A stretch of 64,000 bases of DNA from Streptomyces antibioticus (GTDB lineage Bacteria > Actinomycetota > Actinomycetes > Streptomycetales > Streptomycetaceae): assembly GCF_002019855.1 (NCBI RefSeq), contig NZ_CM007717.1, positions 868,001 to 932,000 on the forward strand, given 5' to 3'. Shown piece after piece: positions 17,988 to 25,815 of the stretch (its first letter is position 1; the number at the start of each line of letters is the position of its first letter). The notes beneath the pieces are model-generated. The model searched no databases. It saw nothing but the letters and a program-made list of their open reading frames with translations, and had not been told where the DNA came from. Made by a program: the position numbers and the translations under genes.

Positions 17988-20381
17988 TCAGTCCGTGGTC
18001 CGCGCCCGGGAGGCCACCATCAACTGGCCCAGCGCCAGGCCCCCGTCGCCGGGCGGCACCCGGCGGTGCCGCAGGACCGTGAAGCCGTCCGCGCGCAGGG
18101 CGGTCGAACAGGCCGAGGAGAGCAGCGTGTTGGCGAACACCCCGCCCGTCAGGGCGACCGTGTCCAGACCGTGCCGCTCCCGCGCCCGTACGCAGATCCG
18201 GTGCACCAGGCCGGCCACGGCCCGGTGGAAACGCGCCGCGATCCGCTCCGGACCGGCGCCCGCCCGCAGATCGTCCACGATCGCCGCGAGCACGGGCGCC
18301 GGATCGGCCCGTACCGTGTCCCGGTCCACCACGCCCCGCCCTACCGCATCCCGCTCCGGGCGCAGCGCGAAGGTGTACGCGACGGTGTCCCCGGCGGGCG
18401 CCCGCAGCGCCGCACCCTCCAACTCGACGGCGGCCTGGGCCTCGTAGCCCGACCGGTGGCAGACCCCCGCGAGCGACGACACCGCGTCGAAGAGCCGCCC
18501 CATGCTGGAGGTGGGCACACAGTTCAGGTTCCGCTCCAACTGCTGTTCCAGCACCCGGAGTTCGTCGGCGGAGCCGGCCGCCGTGCAGGGCAGGTCGGCG
18601 GCGCGGGCGAGGCCGGCCGCGCGCAGATGGGAGAGCGCCATCCGGTACGGCCTGCGCACCGCGGCGTCGCCGCCGGGCAACGGCACGTCGGCCAGGGCCC
18701 CGAACCGGGTGAAGCCGTCGTAGTCCGCGAGCAGGAACTCCCCGCCCCAGACCGCGCCGTCGTCGCCGTGGCCGGTGCCGTCGAAGGCGACGCCGATCAC
18801 CGGCCGGGAGCCGTCCAGCCCGTGTTCGGCCATCGCGGCGGCGACATGGGCGTGATGGTGCTGGACACGGACGACGGGCCGGCCGGCCGCGTTCCGGTCG
18901 GCCCACCGGGCGGAGCGGTAACCGGGATGCCGGTCGGCGGCCAGGCGCTCCGGCCGTACGCCCGTGATGGACTCCAACTGCCCCACCGCGTGGGCGAAGG
19001 CGTGCTGGGTGCCGAGGTCGTCCATGTCTCCGATGTGGGCCGACAGCCAGGCCCGGTCGCCCGCGCCGAGACAGAACACGTTCTTCAGGTCCCCGCCGAC
19101 GGCGAGCGCCGGGCCGACCGGCAGGGGCAGGGTGAGCGGCAGCGGCGCGTAGCCGCGGGAGCGGCGCAGCACCAGCGGCTCCCCGTCGCAGACGCGCACC
19201 ACGGAGTCGTCGCAGGGGACGTGGATCGCGCGATCGTGGGTGAGCCAGGCGTCGGCCAGGTGAGCGAGCCGCTCCAGCGCCTCGGTGTCGTCGGTGACGA
19301 TCGGCTCACCGGAGACGTTCCCGCTGGTCATGACGAGCAGCCGGGGCCCCTCGGGATCACCGGGCAGACCGAGCAGGAGGTGGTGCAGCGGGGTGTACGG
19401 CAGCATCACACCGAGATCGGGACTGCCGGGCGCCACGGCCTCGGCGTACGCGCCGCCCGCCGCCGCACCGGGCCGGCGCCGCAGCAGCACGATCGGCCGG
19501 GCCGCGTCCTCCAGGAGGGACCGCTCCTCGGGCCCCATCCGCACGAGGGCGCGGATGTCGTCCACGCTCCTGGCCATCACGGCGAACGGCTTGTCGCCCC
19601 GCGCCTTGCGGCGGCGCAGCAGGTCGACGGCCGTGCCGTTCGCGGCGTCGCAGGCGAGGTGGTAGCCGCCGAGTCCCTTGACGGCGAGGATCGCGCCGCG
19701 GGCCAGCAGAGCGCGGGCCCGGCCAACAGGGTCCATACCGTCGCCGCTCAACTCATCGCCGTCCGCCCGCACCAGCCGCAGCCGCGGTCCGCAGTTCGGG
19801 CAGGCGACGGGCTGGGCGTGGAAGCGGCGGTCGGCCGGATCGGCGTACTCGCGGGCGCAGTCGGCGCACATCGGGAAGCCGGACATGGTCGTGTGGGCCC
19901 GGTCGTAGGGCAGACCGGTGACGATCGTGAACCGCGGCCCGCAGTGGGTGCAGTTGACGAAGGGATGGCGGTGGCGCCGGTCCGCCGGGTCGGCGAGTTC
20001 GGCGAGGCAGTCGGCGCAGGTGGCGGTGTCGGGCGAGACCAGGGTGCGGGCCGGGCCTTCGGTGCGGGAGGCGAGGATCGTGAAGGCGTCGCCGCCGGTG
20101 GCGGGCACCTCCTCGTGGTGGACGGACTCCACCCGGGCCAGCGGCGGCGCCTGGGCGGCGATCCGGTCGCAGAACCGGGTCACGGCCCCGGCCGCGCCCT
20201 CCACCTCGGCGACGACGCCCTCCGGTGTGTTGGTCACGTGGCCGACGAGGGCGAGTTCGGTGGCGAGGCCGTAGAGGTACGGCCGGAAGCCGACGCCCTG
20301 CACCACTCCCCGGACGACGATCCGCCGCCGCAGTGCCGGGGCGCCGGTGACGACGTCCGGCGGGGGCGGCGCAGCGCTCAC
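17988..20381 (-). CDS. hypF: Carbamoyltransferase HypF
   Basis: HypF uses carbamoyl phosphate and ATP to carbamoylate the C-terminal cysteine of HypE, starting cyanide-ligand synthesis. The 797-residue protein has all four expected parts. An acylphosphatase domain begins with VRGVVQGVGFRPYLY (23-37). Zinc fingers follow with CADC, CTHCGPRF, CADC and CPNCGPRL. Next come a YrdC-like domain from about 215 and a Kae1-like C-terminal domain with VQHHHAHVAA and AFDGTGHGDDG. The GTG start at 20381 overlaps the hypB stop by 4 nt (GTGA). Confidence 0.97.
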   Translation of the reverse strand: MSAAPPPPDVVTGAPALRRRIVVRGVVQGVGFRPYLYGLATELALVGHVTNTPEGVVAEVEGAAGAVTRFCDRIAAQAPPLARVESVHHEEVPATGGDAFTILASRTEGPARTLVSPDTATCADCLAELADPADRRHRHPFVNCTHCGPRFTIVTGLPYDRAHTTMSGFPMCADCAREYADPADRRFHAQPVACPNCGPRLRLVRADGDELSGDGMDPVGRARALLARGAILAVKGLGGYHLACDAANGTAVDLLRRRKARGDKPFAVMARSVDDIRALVRMGPEERSLLEDAARPIVLLRRRPGAAAGGAYAEAVAPGSPDLGVMLPYTPLHHLLLGLPGDPEGPRLLVMTSGNVSGEPIVTDDTEALERLAHLADAWLTHDRAIHVPCDDSVVRVCDGEPLVLRRSRGYAPLPLTLPLPVGPALAVGGDLKNVFCLGAGDRAWLSAHIGDMDDLGTQHAFAHAVGQLESITGVRPERLAADRHPGYRSARWADRNAAGRPVVRVQHHHAHVAAAMAEHGLDGSRPVIGVAFDGTGHGDDGAVWGGEFLLADYDGFTRFGALADVPLPGGDAAVRRPYRMALSHLRAAGLARAADLPCTAAGSADELRVLEQQLERNLNCVPTSSMGRLFDAVSSLAGVCHRSGYEAQAAVELEGAALRAPAGDTVAYTFALRPERDAVGRGVVDRDTVRADPAPVLAAIVDDLRAGAGPERIAARFHRAVAGLVHRICVRARERHGLDTVALTGGVFANTLLSSACSTALRADGFTVLRHRRVPPGDGGLALGQLMVASRARTTD

Positions 20382-21184
20382 GGCCGGGGGGCGGCCAGCG
20401 GGCCGTGGCCGTCCGCACCCACGCCCTCGACCACACCGAGCCCCGCACCCGGATGCGGATGGTCGTGCGGGTGCGGATGGTCGTGAGGGGCTTCCGACCG
20501 CCGAGCCATGACCGGCACATGCGGGGTCGCCCCCGCCGCGGCGGCCAGCGTCCGGTCGAGCAGCGCACCCACCCCTCGCCCGTCCCGGGCCGAGGTCAGC
20601 ACCACCTCCACCCCGGGGTTGACCCGCTCCACGTTGGCGCGGAAGGCGGCCTCGTCGAAATCGACGGCGTCCGCGATGTCGGTCTTGGTGACCAGGACCA
20701 ACTGGGCGAGCCCGAAGGCGGTGGGGTACTTGAGCGGCTTGTCCTCGCCCTCGGTCACGGAGGCGAGCACGACCCGCAGGGTCTCCCCCAGGTCGTAGGA
20801 GGCGGGGCAGACCAGATTGCCGACGTTCTCCACGAAGAGCACCCGGGTGTCGTCGGGCAGCCAGCCCACCAGGTGTCCGGCGAGCATGCCGGCCTCCAGA
20901 TGGCACAGTCCGTCGGTGAGCACCTGTTTGACCGGGACGCCCGAGCGCGCCAGGCGGGTGGCGTCGTTCTCGGTGGCGAGGTCGGCGGTCAGCGCGGCCA
21001 CGGGCACGGACCGTTCGCGGGCCAGCAGCAGTTCGCGTTCCAGCAGGGCGGTCTTGCCGCTGCCGGGGCTGGAGAGCAGGTTGACGACGGTGGTGCCCCG
21101 CTCGGTGAGGCGGGTGCGCAGGGTCCGGGCGCTCGCGTCGTTCTTCGCGAGGACGGCCTGCTGGAGGTCGACGGCACGGCACAT
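20378..21184 (-). CDS. hypB: Hydrogenase nickel incorporation GTPase HypB
   Basis: HypB is the GTPase that, with HypA, inserts nickel into the large subunit. The 268-residue protein has the P-loop SSPGSGKT (38-45), the Asp-rich nucleotide and metal motifs ENVGNLVCP, and the base-specificity motif TKTD. Unusually, the histidine-rich nickel-storage tract is at the C terminus (about 234-245, alternating His with Asp or Pro, six His) rather than near the N terminus. The N-terminal CxxCGC metal motif of E. coli HypB is absent. The ATG at 21184 lies 5 nt after hypA, and hypF overlaps its stop. Confidence 0.96.
   Translation of the reverse strand: MCRAVDLQQAVLAKNDASARTLRTRLTERGTTVVNLLSSPGSGKTALLERELLLARERSVPVAALTADLATENDATRLARSGVPVKQVLTDGLCHLEAGMLAGHLVGWLPDDTRVLFVENVGNLVCPASYDLGETLRVVLASVTEGEDKPLKYPTAFGLAQLVLVTKTDIADAVDFDEAAFRANVERVNPGVEVVLTSARDGRGVGALLDRTLAAAAGATPHVPVMARRSEAPHDHPHPHDHPHPGAGLGVVEGVGADGHGPLAAPRP
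20450..20485. repeat. Two 18-bp repeats encoding the HypB His tract
   Basis: Positions 20450-20467 and 20468-20485 are tandem copies identical at 17 of 18 bases. Each encodes the six-residue block HDHPHP on the minus strand. The tract therefore seems to have grown by in-frame duplication. Confidence 0.85.
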
Positions 21185-21189
21185 GGTGT

Positions 21190-21588
21190 TCAGCACTCCT
21201 CGGAGATCGGTTCGCGGTCGGACGCCGGCGCGGGGCCGCCGTCCTCCCACCGCACGCCGGCGATCCGCAGTTCCCGGCCGGAGAGCAGTTCGACGCTGGT
21301 CCCGCCGCACGCGGGACAGATCAGGCTCGGTGGCATGCCGACGGCCCAGTCGTGCGCGCAGGGTGTGCAGCGGGCCCGTCCCGGGACGGCCTCGGTGACG
21401 AGTTCGGCGCCTTCCAGCAGGGTTCCGGCGCAGGCCAGTTCGAAGCAGAAGGAGAGGGAGTCGGGGACGACGCCGGCCAGTTCGCCGACCTGGAGCCGTA
21501 CGGTGCGCACCGCCGTGACGTCGCCCGCCTCGGCGGCGGCCGTCTCGACCTGGTCGATCACGGCGAGCGCCACGGACATCTCGTGCAT
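21190..21588 (-). CDS. hypA: Hydrogenase nickel metallochaperone HypA
   Basis: HypA binds nickel through its N terminus and hands it to the large subunit together with HypB. The 132-residue protein begins MHEMS, with nickel-ligand His2. The structural zinc site is formed by Cys74/Cys77 (CTPC) and Cys91/Cys94 (CPAC). A C-terminal extension of about 20 residues exceeds the usual 113-118. The ATG at 21588 is preceded by AGGAGTGGAG. It is the first gene after a strong hairpin, so it may head its own transcript. Confidence 0.96.
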   Translation of the reverse strand: MHEMSVALAVIDQVETAAAEAGDVTAVRTVRLQVGELAGVVPDSLSFCFELACAGTLLEGAELVTEAVPGRARCTPCAHDWAVGMPPSLICPACGGTSVELLSGRELRIAGVRWEDGGPAPASDREPISEEC

Positions 21589-21689
21589 CGGTGCTCTCCA
21601 CTCCTGCCGGGCCGGTCCTGCCCGGGCCGGGCTTCATTAGAGGCGAGGGGGCCGGGCGGCCCGGCCAGGCACGCCGTCGCCGGGGGCAC

Positions 21690-21731
21690 GGGTACGCCGT
21701 TCGCCGCAAGGACGCGGCGAACGGCGTACCC
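21690..21731. terminator. 18-bp perfect hairpin inside the hydrogenase block
   Basis: Bases 21690-21707 pair perfectly with 21714-21731 around a 6-nt loop. It starts 16 nt after the stop of the 33-aa gene and lies about 100 nt before hypA. A second hairpin follows at 21650-21666 (7 bp). In this position it should end or attenuate the structural-gene transcript, or stabilise its 3' end after processing. Confidence 0.8.
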
Positions 21732-21747
21732 GGCGGGGCGGGCCGGT

Positions 21748-21849
21748 TCACATACGGCGGATGCGCAGGTAGCGCCTGATGTCGGGGAACACCTCGACGA
21801 GCACGGCGGCCACCACGAGGGCGGCGGCGCCGGCGATGACTTTCCTCAT
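21748..21849 (-). CDS. 33-residue membrane peptide (DUF6893-like)
   Basis: This very small gene has an ATG at 21849, a GGAG ribosome site 7 nt upstream, and a TGA stop. The peptide is one Ala/Val-rich membrane helix (about 4-20) followed by an Arg-rich tail ending RRYLRIRRM. It resembles the DUF6893 small-protein family of actinomycetes as I remember it. It lies 10 nt after the hydrogenase protease gene and ahead of a strong terminator, so it is the last gene of the structural transcript. A role in tethering or stabilising the hydrogenase at the membrane is possible but unproven. Confidence 0.75.
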   Translation of the reverse strand: MRKVIAGAAALVVAAVLVEVFPDIRRYLRIRRM

Positions 21850-21859
21850 TGCGTTCTCC

Positions 21860-22384
21860 TCACGTGCGGGTCTCGGCGGTGGTGGCCCGGGGCTCCGACG
21901 GCTCGTCGTCGCACCGCAGCAGCTCCTCGATCAGCTCCACGGCCCTCGGTACGGCGGCTTCGACCGGCGTGCTGAGTCCGATGGCCTCCTCGATCGAGGC
22001 CGGTTCGCAGCCGACGATCAGGACGCGCCGGGGCGGCCGTCCGTCGGTGCCGGCGCACAGGGTGTCCAGCAGCGCGAGGACGGTGTCGGGGGTCATCCGG
22101 TGGCCGTCGATCGGCGGGACGCCGCCGCTTCCGGCGCCGGGGCCGTCGTACTCGATGGTGTAGAGGGTGCCGGGGGCCTCGCCGCGGGCCGTGGCGTCGA
22201 CCAGGACGAGGGTGTCGTAGCCGTCCAGGAGCTGGTAGGCGAGGTGGACGCCGCGGACGCCGATGTCCGCCACCTCGACATGGGGCGGCAGCGGGCGTCC
22301 GGTCAGCCGGCGTGCGGTCTCGACGCCGAAGCCGTCGTCGCCGAGGAAGATGTTGCCGATGCCGGCGACCAGGGTGCGCTTCAC
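21860..22384 (-). CDS. Hydrogenase maturation protease (HupD/HyaD family)
   Basis: A 174-residue endopeptidase that removes the C-terminal extension of the hydrogenase large subunit after nickel insertion. The nickel-sensing triad lines up well with HybD: Asp16 in IFLGDDGFG, Asp63 in LVLVDATARG and His95 in PIDGHRMTP (HybD has Glu16, Asp62, His93). The large subunit in this cluster has the expected 23-residue tail after its last metal-binding motif. The GTG start at 22384 overlaps the previous stop in GTGA. Confidence 0.93.
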   Translation of the reverse strand: MKRTLVAGIGNIFLGDDGFGVETARRLTGRPLPPHVEVADIGVRGVHLAYQLLDGYDTLVLVDATARGEAPGTLYTIEYDGPGAGSGGVPPIDGHRMTPDTVLALLDTLCAGTDGRPPRRVLIVGCEPASIEEAIGLSTPVEAAVPRAVELIEELLRCDDEPSEPRATTAETRT

Positions 22385-23904
22385 GGCCGGTCCTCCGGGG
22401 CGTCCAGGGGCTCCACTGGGTCCACGGGGTCCAGGGGGACGATCTCGTCCGGCTGGAAGTACAGGTAACGGCCTTGCTCGCGGCGGATGTCGGCGCCCGG
22501 GTCGCCCTCGACGGTCACCGCCAGGTGCACCGCGCCGTCGACGTCGTGCAGCACCGCCTCGACGGTCGCGGCGCGGCCCTGGAGGAACAGGTCCTGGGCG
22601 TCGGTGTGCCGCAGCCCGGGGCGCAGTTCGACCCGGCTGCCCCGGCCCAGGGAGCGGCCGTCCACGACGATCCGGTCCCGCTCCGGGTCGAAGCCCGCGT
22701 CGCTCGCCGGATCCCACCAGGGGGTGTCGGGGCGCTGCACCCCGTGCTCGTCGGGGAAGCCGGCGAAATCGGAGAAGGAGCGGCCGTCGGAGAAGGAGCG
22801 GCCGTCGGAGGAGGAGCGGCCGTCCGGCGCGCCACCCGCCTCGCCCGTGATCTCCCGCAGCCCCCGCACCGCCCCGTGCAGCCGTTCCAGCACCTCCGCC
22901 GGCATCGAGTCGGCGAGGTCGATGACCGCGGCCGCCCGGGCGTCGGTGCCGCGGGCCTCGCGTTTCTCCTCGTCGGTGAGGGCGGCGGTGCGCAGCGCGA
23001 GGATCTCGTCGATCTCGGTGGCGTCGTAGAGCGCGCCGGGGCTCTCCGGGGCGATCGCCGGATGGTCCTCCAGGATGATCGGGGAGGACAGCACGAGGTC
23101 CGCGCGGCCGGGTTCACCGGCGAGGACGGGCCAGGTGTGCAGATTGCGGCAGGCGGCGACCGCGCCCTTGGCCCACTCGGGCGGGTCGGTCATCGACAGG
23201 AAGGATCCGGCGTCGAGGGCCATGAGGAGGTGGGTGGCGACCAGGGAGTGCGGAAGGGCCGCGTCCCGGTCGGCGGCGTGGCCGGCCGGGGGTGTCCAGG
23301 GGGTGGTGTTCTCCACGACGGCGGTCAGGCGCAACACCCGGTAGGGGCCGTCGAGTTCGCGGGCGGACAGCCGTACCCGGCCGGTGATCTCCGCGCACCG
23401 CCTGACCAGTCGGCCGACGGTCCGGCCTGCCGCGTCGAGGACGGGTTCGGTGTCCTCGCGGGCGGGGCGCCGAAAGGGCAACGTGACGCCGTCGCCGAGG
23501 AGTTCGGCGACCGGTGCGACCACCTCGACGCGTTCCTCGCCGCCTTCGTCCCAGGGCACCAGCACCCGGTCGTCCAGGTGGAGTTCGGGAACGGTCTCGA
23601 AGTCGCCGCCGGGCAGGGCGCGTTGCACGGTGCGCCGCCGGGCGTGCAGGAAGCGGACCTCGACGGAGAGCGTCGCCCCGTCCTTGGGTTCCATCAGGCA
23701 TTCGGTGTGCTGGAAGTCGTGTTCCTCGCAGTCGGCGCCCCAGGCGGGCGGCACGAGGACGCCGAACTGCCAGCGCAGCCGGTTCTTGGCGGCCGAGGCC
23801 CGGTAGGGGTAGAGCACATAGCCCTCGAAGAGGACGGCGTCGGCGACCTGCCGGGCGAGGGCGAACCGTTCCTCGGTCCGCGGGGCGAAGGCGGTCACGG
23901 TCAC
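22381..23904 (-). CDS. Unknown 507-aa protein of the hydrogenase operon
   Basis: I do not recognise this protein. It is soluble and acidic, with no membrane segment. It has a conserved-looking N-terminal half (including CEEHDFQHTECLMEPKDG, about 51-68) and a C-terminal beta-rich end. In between lies a low-complexity insertion made of three in-frame SDGRS-type blocks. The GTG start at 23904 follows an AGGAG site and overlaps the upstream stop by 4 nt; the downstream protease start overlaps its own stop by 4 nt. Its tight coupling between hydrogenase genes points to a maturation or electron-transfer role; that is inference from context. Confidence 0.85.
   Translation of the reverse strand: MTVTAFAPRTEERFALARQVADAVLFEGYVLYPYRASAAKNRLRWQFGVLVPPAWGADCEEHDFQHTECLMEPKDGATLSVEVRFLHARRRTVQRALPGGDFETVPELHLDDRVLVPWDEGGEERVEVVAPVAELLGDGVTLPFRRPAREDTEPVLDAAGRTVGRLVRRCAEITGRVRLSARELDGPYRVLRLTAVVENTTPWTPPAGHAADRDAALPHSLVATHLLMALDAGSFLSMTDPPEWAKGAVAACRNLHTWPVLAGEPGRADLVLSSPIILEDHPAIAPESPGALYDATEIDEILALRTAALTDEEKREARGTDARAAAVIDLADSMPAEVLERLHGAVRGLREITGEAGGAPDGRSSSDGRSFSDGRSFSDFAGFPDEHGVQRPDTPWWDPASDAGFDPERDRIVVDGRSLGRGSRVELRPGLRHTDAQDLFLQGRAATVEAVLHDVDGAVHLAVTVEGDPGADIRREQGRYLYFQPDEIVPLDPVDPVEPLDAPEDRP
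22771..22824. repeat. Three 18-bp in-frame tandem repeats
   Basis: Units 22771-22788, 22789-22806 and 22807-22824 share the 18-mer GGAGAAGGAGCGGCCGTC, with one change in the third. On the coding (minus) strand each encodes a DGRS(F/S)S block of the 507-aa protein. Copy number could vary between strains without breaking the frame. Confidence 0.9.
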
Positions 23905-24590
23905 GGATCGCTCCTTCCGGTCGTGGCGGTGAGCGCGCGCAACGGGTCGAGCGGGGGCGGGAGTTCGGGTGTCTCCGCGAGCAGTGCCTCGACGGTCGCC
24001 TGCCAGGAGGGCAGCGCGTGCCGGGAGCGGTAGGCGAGGAGGGCGTCCATGGTGTCGCGCGGGAGCCGGATCCAGCCGCAGCCGGGGAAGTGCTGCTCCA
24101 CCATCTCCCGCCAGACGCCGACCGGCATGCGGTAGGCGGCCTCCCGGTCCCACGGGACCGGCTCGACCCGGAAGCCGCCGGGGCCGGTGAACGCCGTACC
24201 GGAGAAGAGCATCAGCAGCGGGACCTCGCCGTCGGTGAGGGCGTCGAGGTAGCGGGTCGCGGCGATGTCCATGTCGTAGGTGCAGGGGACGACGAGGTCC
24301 GTCTCGGTCTCGCCGGTGAACGACGGGACCATCAGGGGGACTTGGGCGAACTGCACGGGGTGGAGGGTGGTGCCCCAGCGGGCGCGTTCGCCGAAGAGGT
24401 CGGTGAGGGAGCCGGCCTCGGCGCTTCCGTAGCCGCGCCGGGCGGGTTCGATCCGGAGCTGGCAGCGCAGCGCGAGGGCGTGCACGGGGGTGTCGCCGGT
24501 CGCGGTGATCCGCAGCCGGAAGACGAGGGTGGGTCCGGCCGCGTACCGGTCGGCGCGGACGCCGGTGCAGGCGAAGGAGAACTCGGTCAC
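23901..24590 (-). CDS. DUF6084-like protein of the hydrogenase operon
   Basis: A 229-residue soluble protein resembling DUF6084, a family I associate with actinobacterial uptake-hydrogenase operons. The first half is beta-rich with an Arg-Tyr-Gly-Ser segment. The second contains AYRMPVGVWREMVEQHFPG and a helical end that includes an ALPSWQATVEALL segment. No catalytic motif is evident. The GTG start at 24590 overlaps the preceding stop by 4 nt and the following gene overlaps its stop by 4 nt. Biochemical function is unknown. Confidence 0.82.
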   Translation of the reverse strand: MTEFSFACTGVRADRYAAGPTLVFRLRITATGDTPVHALALRCQLRIEPARRGYGSAEAGSLTDLFGERARWGTTLHPVQFAQVPLMVPSFTGETETDLVVPCTYDMDIAATRYLDALTDGEVPLLMLFSGTAFTGPGGFRVEPVPWDREAAYRMPVGVWREMVEQHFPGCGWIRLPRDTMDALLAYRSRHALPSWQATVEALLAETPELPPPLDPLRALTATTGRSDP

Positions 24591-25222
24591 GGTCCCACCG
24601 CCTGCGCGGCGGGCACGGGGCGGGCCTGCCGTCGTACGTCCGTGAAGAAGGCGTCCAGGGCGGCGCGGGCCTCGGCGCCGCCGTCGAAGCCCTGCCACAG
24701 CAGGCGCATCCGGCCGACGAGCGCGTAGCAGAGGTCGATCGGGACGAGATGGCACTCAATAGCACCGTCCGTGCGGCGCAACAGGAGTGCTTCCACGTCG
24801 GGTTCGAGGAGGTCGGCGAGGCGGGTGCGGCCGAGCACCTCGTTCCAGGTGGCCGGATCGAGTTCGCTCTCGGTGGCGCCTGCCGGGCTCGGGTAGAGGG
24901 CGACGAGCCGGTCGAGCGCGGCGTTGCGGAAGAAGAAGGCGACGCCGACGGGGATCTGGAGCGCCTCCCACGCCTGGTCGTCGATGCGGTGGCCGGGGTC
25001 GGTGAGCCGGCGGTCGGGGACCGCGCGGAAGCGGCCCGCGGCGGCGCCCGGTGTCTCCATGAGCAGCGCGCAGGGGGCGCAGGCGCAGGCCAGGCTGCGC
25101 TGTTCGGTGTCGACGAGGTGGCGGTGGTCCTCGGGGACCACCGCCGCGCACAGTTCGCACCGCTCGGGCCGGGGCGGGCGTTCGCCGAGGAATCTGCGCA
25201 GGCCGGCGGTGGACGCGCTCAC
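24587..25222 (-). CDS. DUF5947-like cysteine-rich protein
   Basis: A 211-residue soluble protein resembling DUF5947. Near the N terminus it has CELC (about 22-25) and CACAPC (about 47-52), a spacing that could bind zinc or an iron-sulfur cluster. The rest includes an aromatic helix VAFFFRNAALDRLVALYP. The GTG start at 25222 overlaps the NifU-like stop by 4 nt. Because it is locked between hydrogenase genes it may help assemble iron-sulfur clusters; this is inferred from context. Confidence 0.82.
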   Translation of the reverse strand: MSASTAGLRRFLGERPPRPERCELCAAVVPEDHRHLVDTEQRSLACACAPCALLMETPGAAAGRFRAVPDRRLTDPGHRIDDQAWEALQIPVGVAFFFRNAALDRLVALYPSPAGATESELDPATWNEVLGRTRLADLLEPDVEALLLRRTDGAIECHLVPIDLCYALVGRMRLLWQGFDGGAEARAALDAFFTDVRRQARPVPAAQAVGP

Positions 25223-25815
25223 CGGGTCCTCGTCGGTTCGGGGGCGGATCCGATCTGGAGCAGCGCGGGCGCCTGTTCCATGACGACGTCCTTGACCTCC
25301 GGCGCGAAGCAGGCGACGGCCGCCCGCGCCGCCTCCTGGGCGCCCGCGCCGGAGCCGCAGCCGCAGCCGCCGCTCGCCCGGGAGCGCAGGCGCAGGGTGC
25401 CGCTCTCCTCGTCGAAGGTCACGACCTCCAGATCGTGTTCGCGCAGACCGGCGACGGCCCGGACGATCCGGGTGTCGCGGTCCTCGGGATGCAGATCGTG
25501 CAGGACGAGCAGGCTCGCCACCAGGTCGTCGCCGAGCAGCCGGGCGGCGGGGTCGCCGGGGGCGTCGGCCAGCAGGTGGAGGACGCGGGCGAGGCCGGCG
25601 CCGTAGAAGTCCATGAGGGAGCGGACGAGTTCCTCGGCGGCGGCCGCGGCGGCGGGGTCGCCGCTCGTGGCCAGCCGGTCGAGGACCTCTTCGATCCGCC
25701 GTCCGGTCTGCTCGGCGTCCACGGGGCGCGGCGCGGTGGCGGGCGCGGCGTGCGCGGTGGACTCGGCGGTCTCGGTGGTCTCGGCGGTCTCGGTGGACGC
25801 GGTGGGCGCGCTCAT
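25219..25815 (-). CDS. NifU-like protein of the hydrogenase operon
   Basis: A 198-residue protein with a Thr/Glu/Ala-rich N-terminal tail (1-35), a helical middle and a C-terminal NifU-type domain with SGGCGCGSG and AACFAPEVKDV-like segments. NifU domains scaffold iron-sulfur clusters; here the usual CxxC appears as CxC, so cluster chemistry may differ. The ATG at 25815 overlaps the hydrogenase large-subunit stop (ATGA), so the two products are made together. A role in building clusters for the small subunit is likely. Confidence 0.8.
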   Translation of the reverse strand: MSAPTASTETAETTETAESTAHAAPATAPRPVDAEQTGRRIEEVLDRLATSGDPAAAAAAEELVRSLMDFYGAGLARVLHLLADAPGDPAARLLGDDLVASLLVLHDLHPEDRDTRIVRAVAGLREHDLEVVTFDEESGTLRLRSRASGGCGCGSGAGAQEAARAAVACFAPEVKDVVMEQAPALLQIGSAPEPTRTR

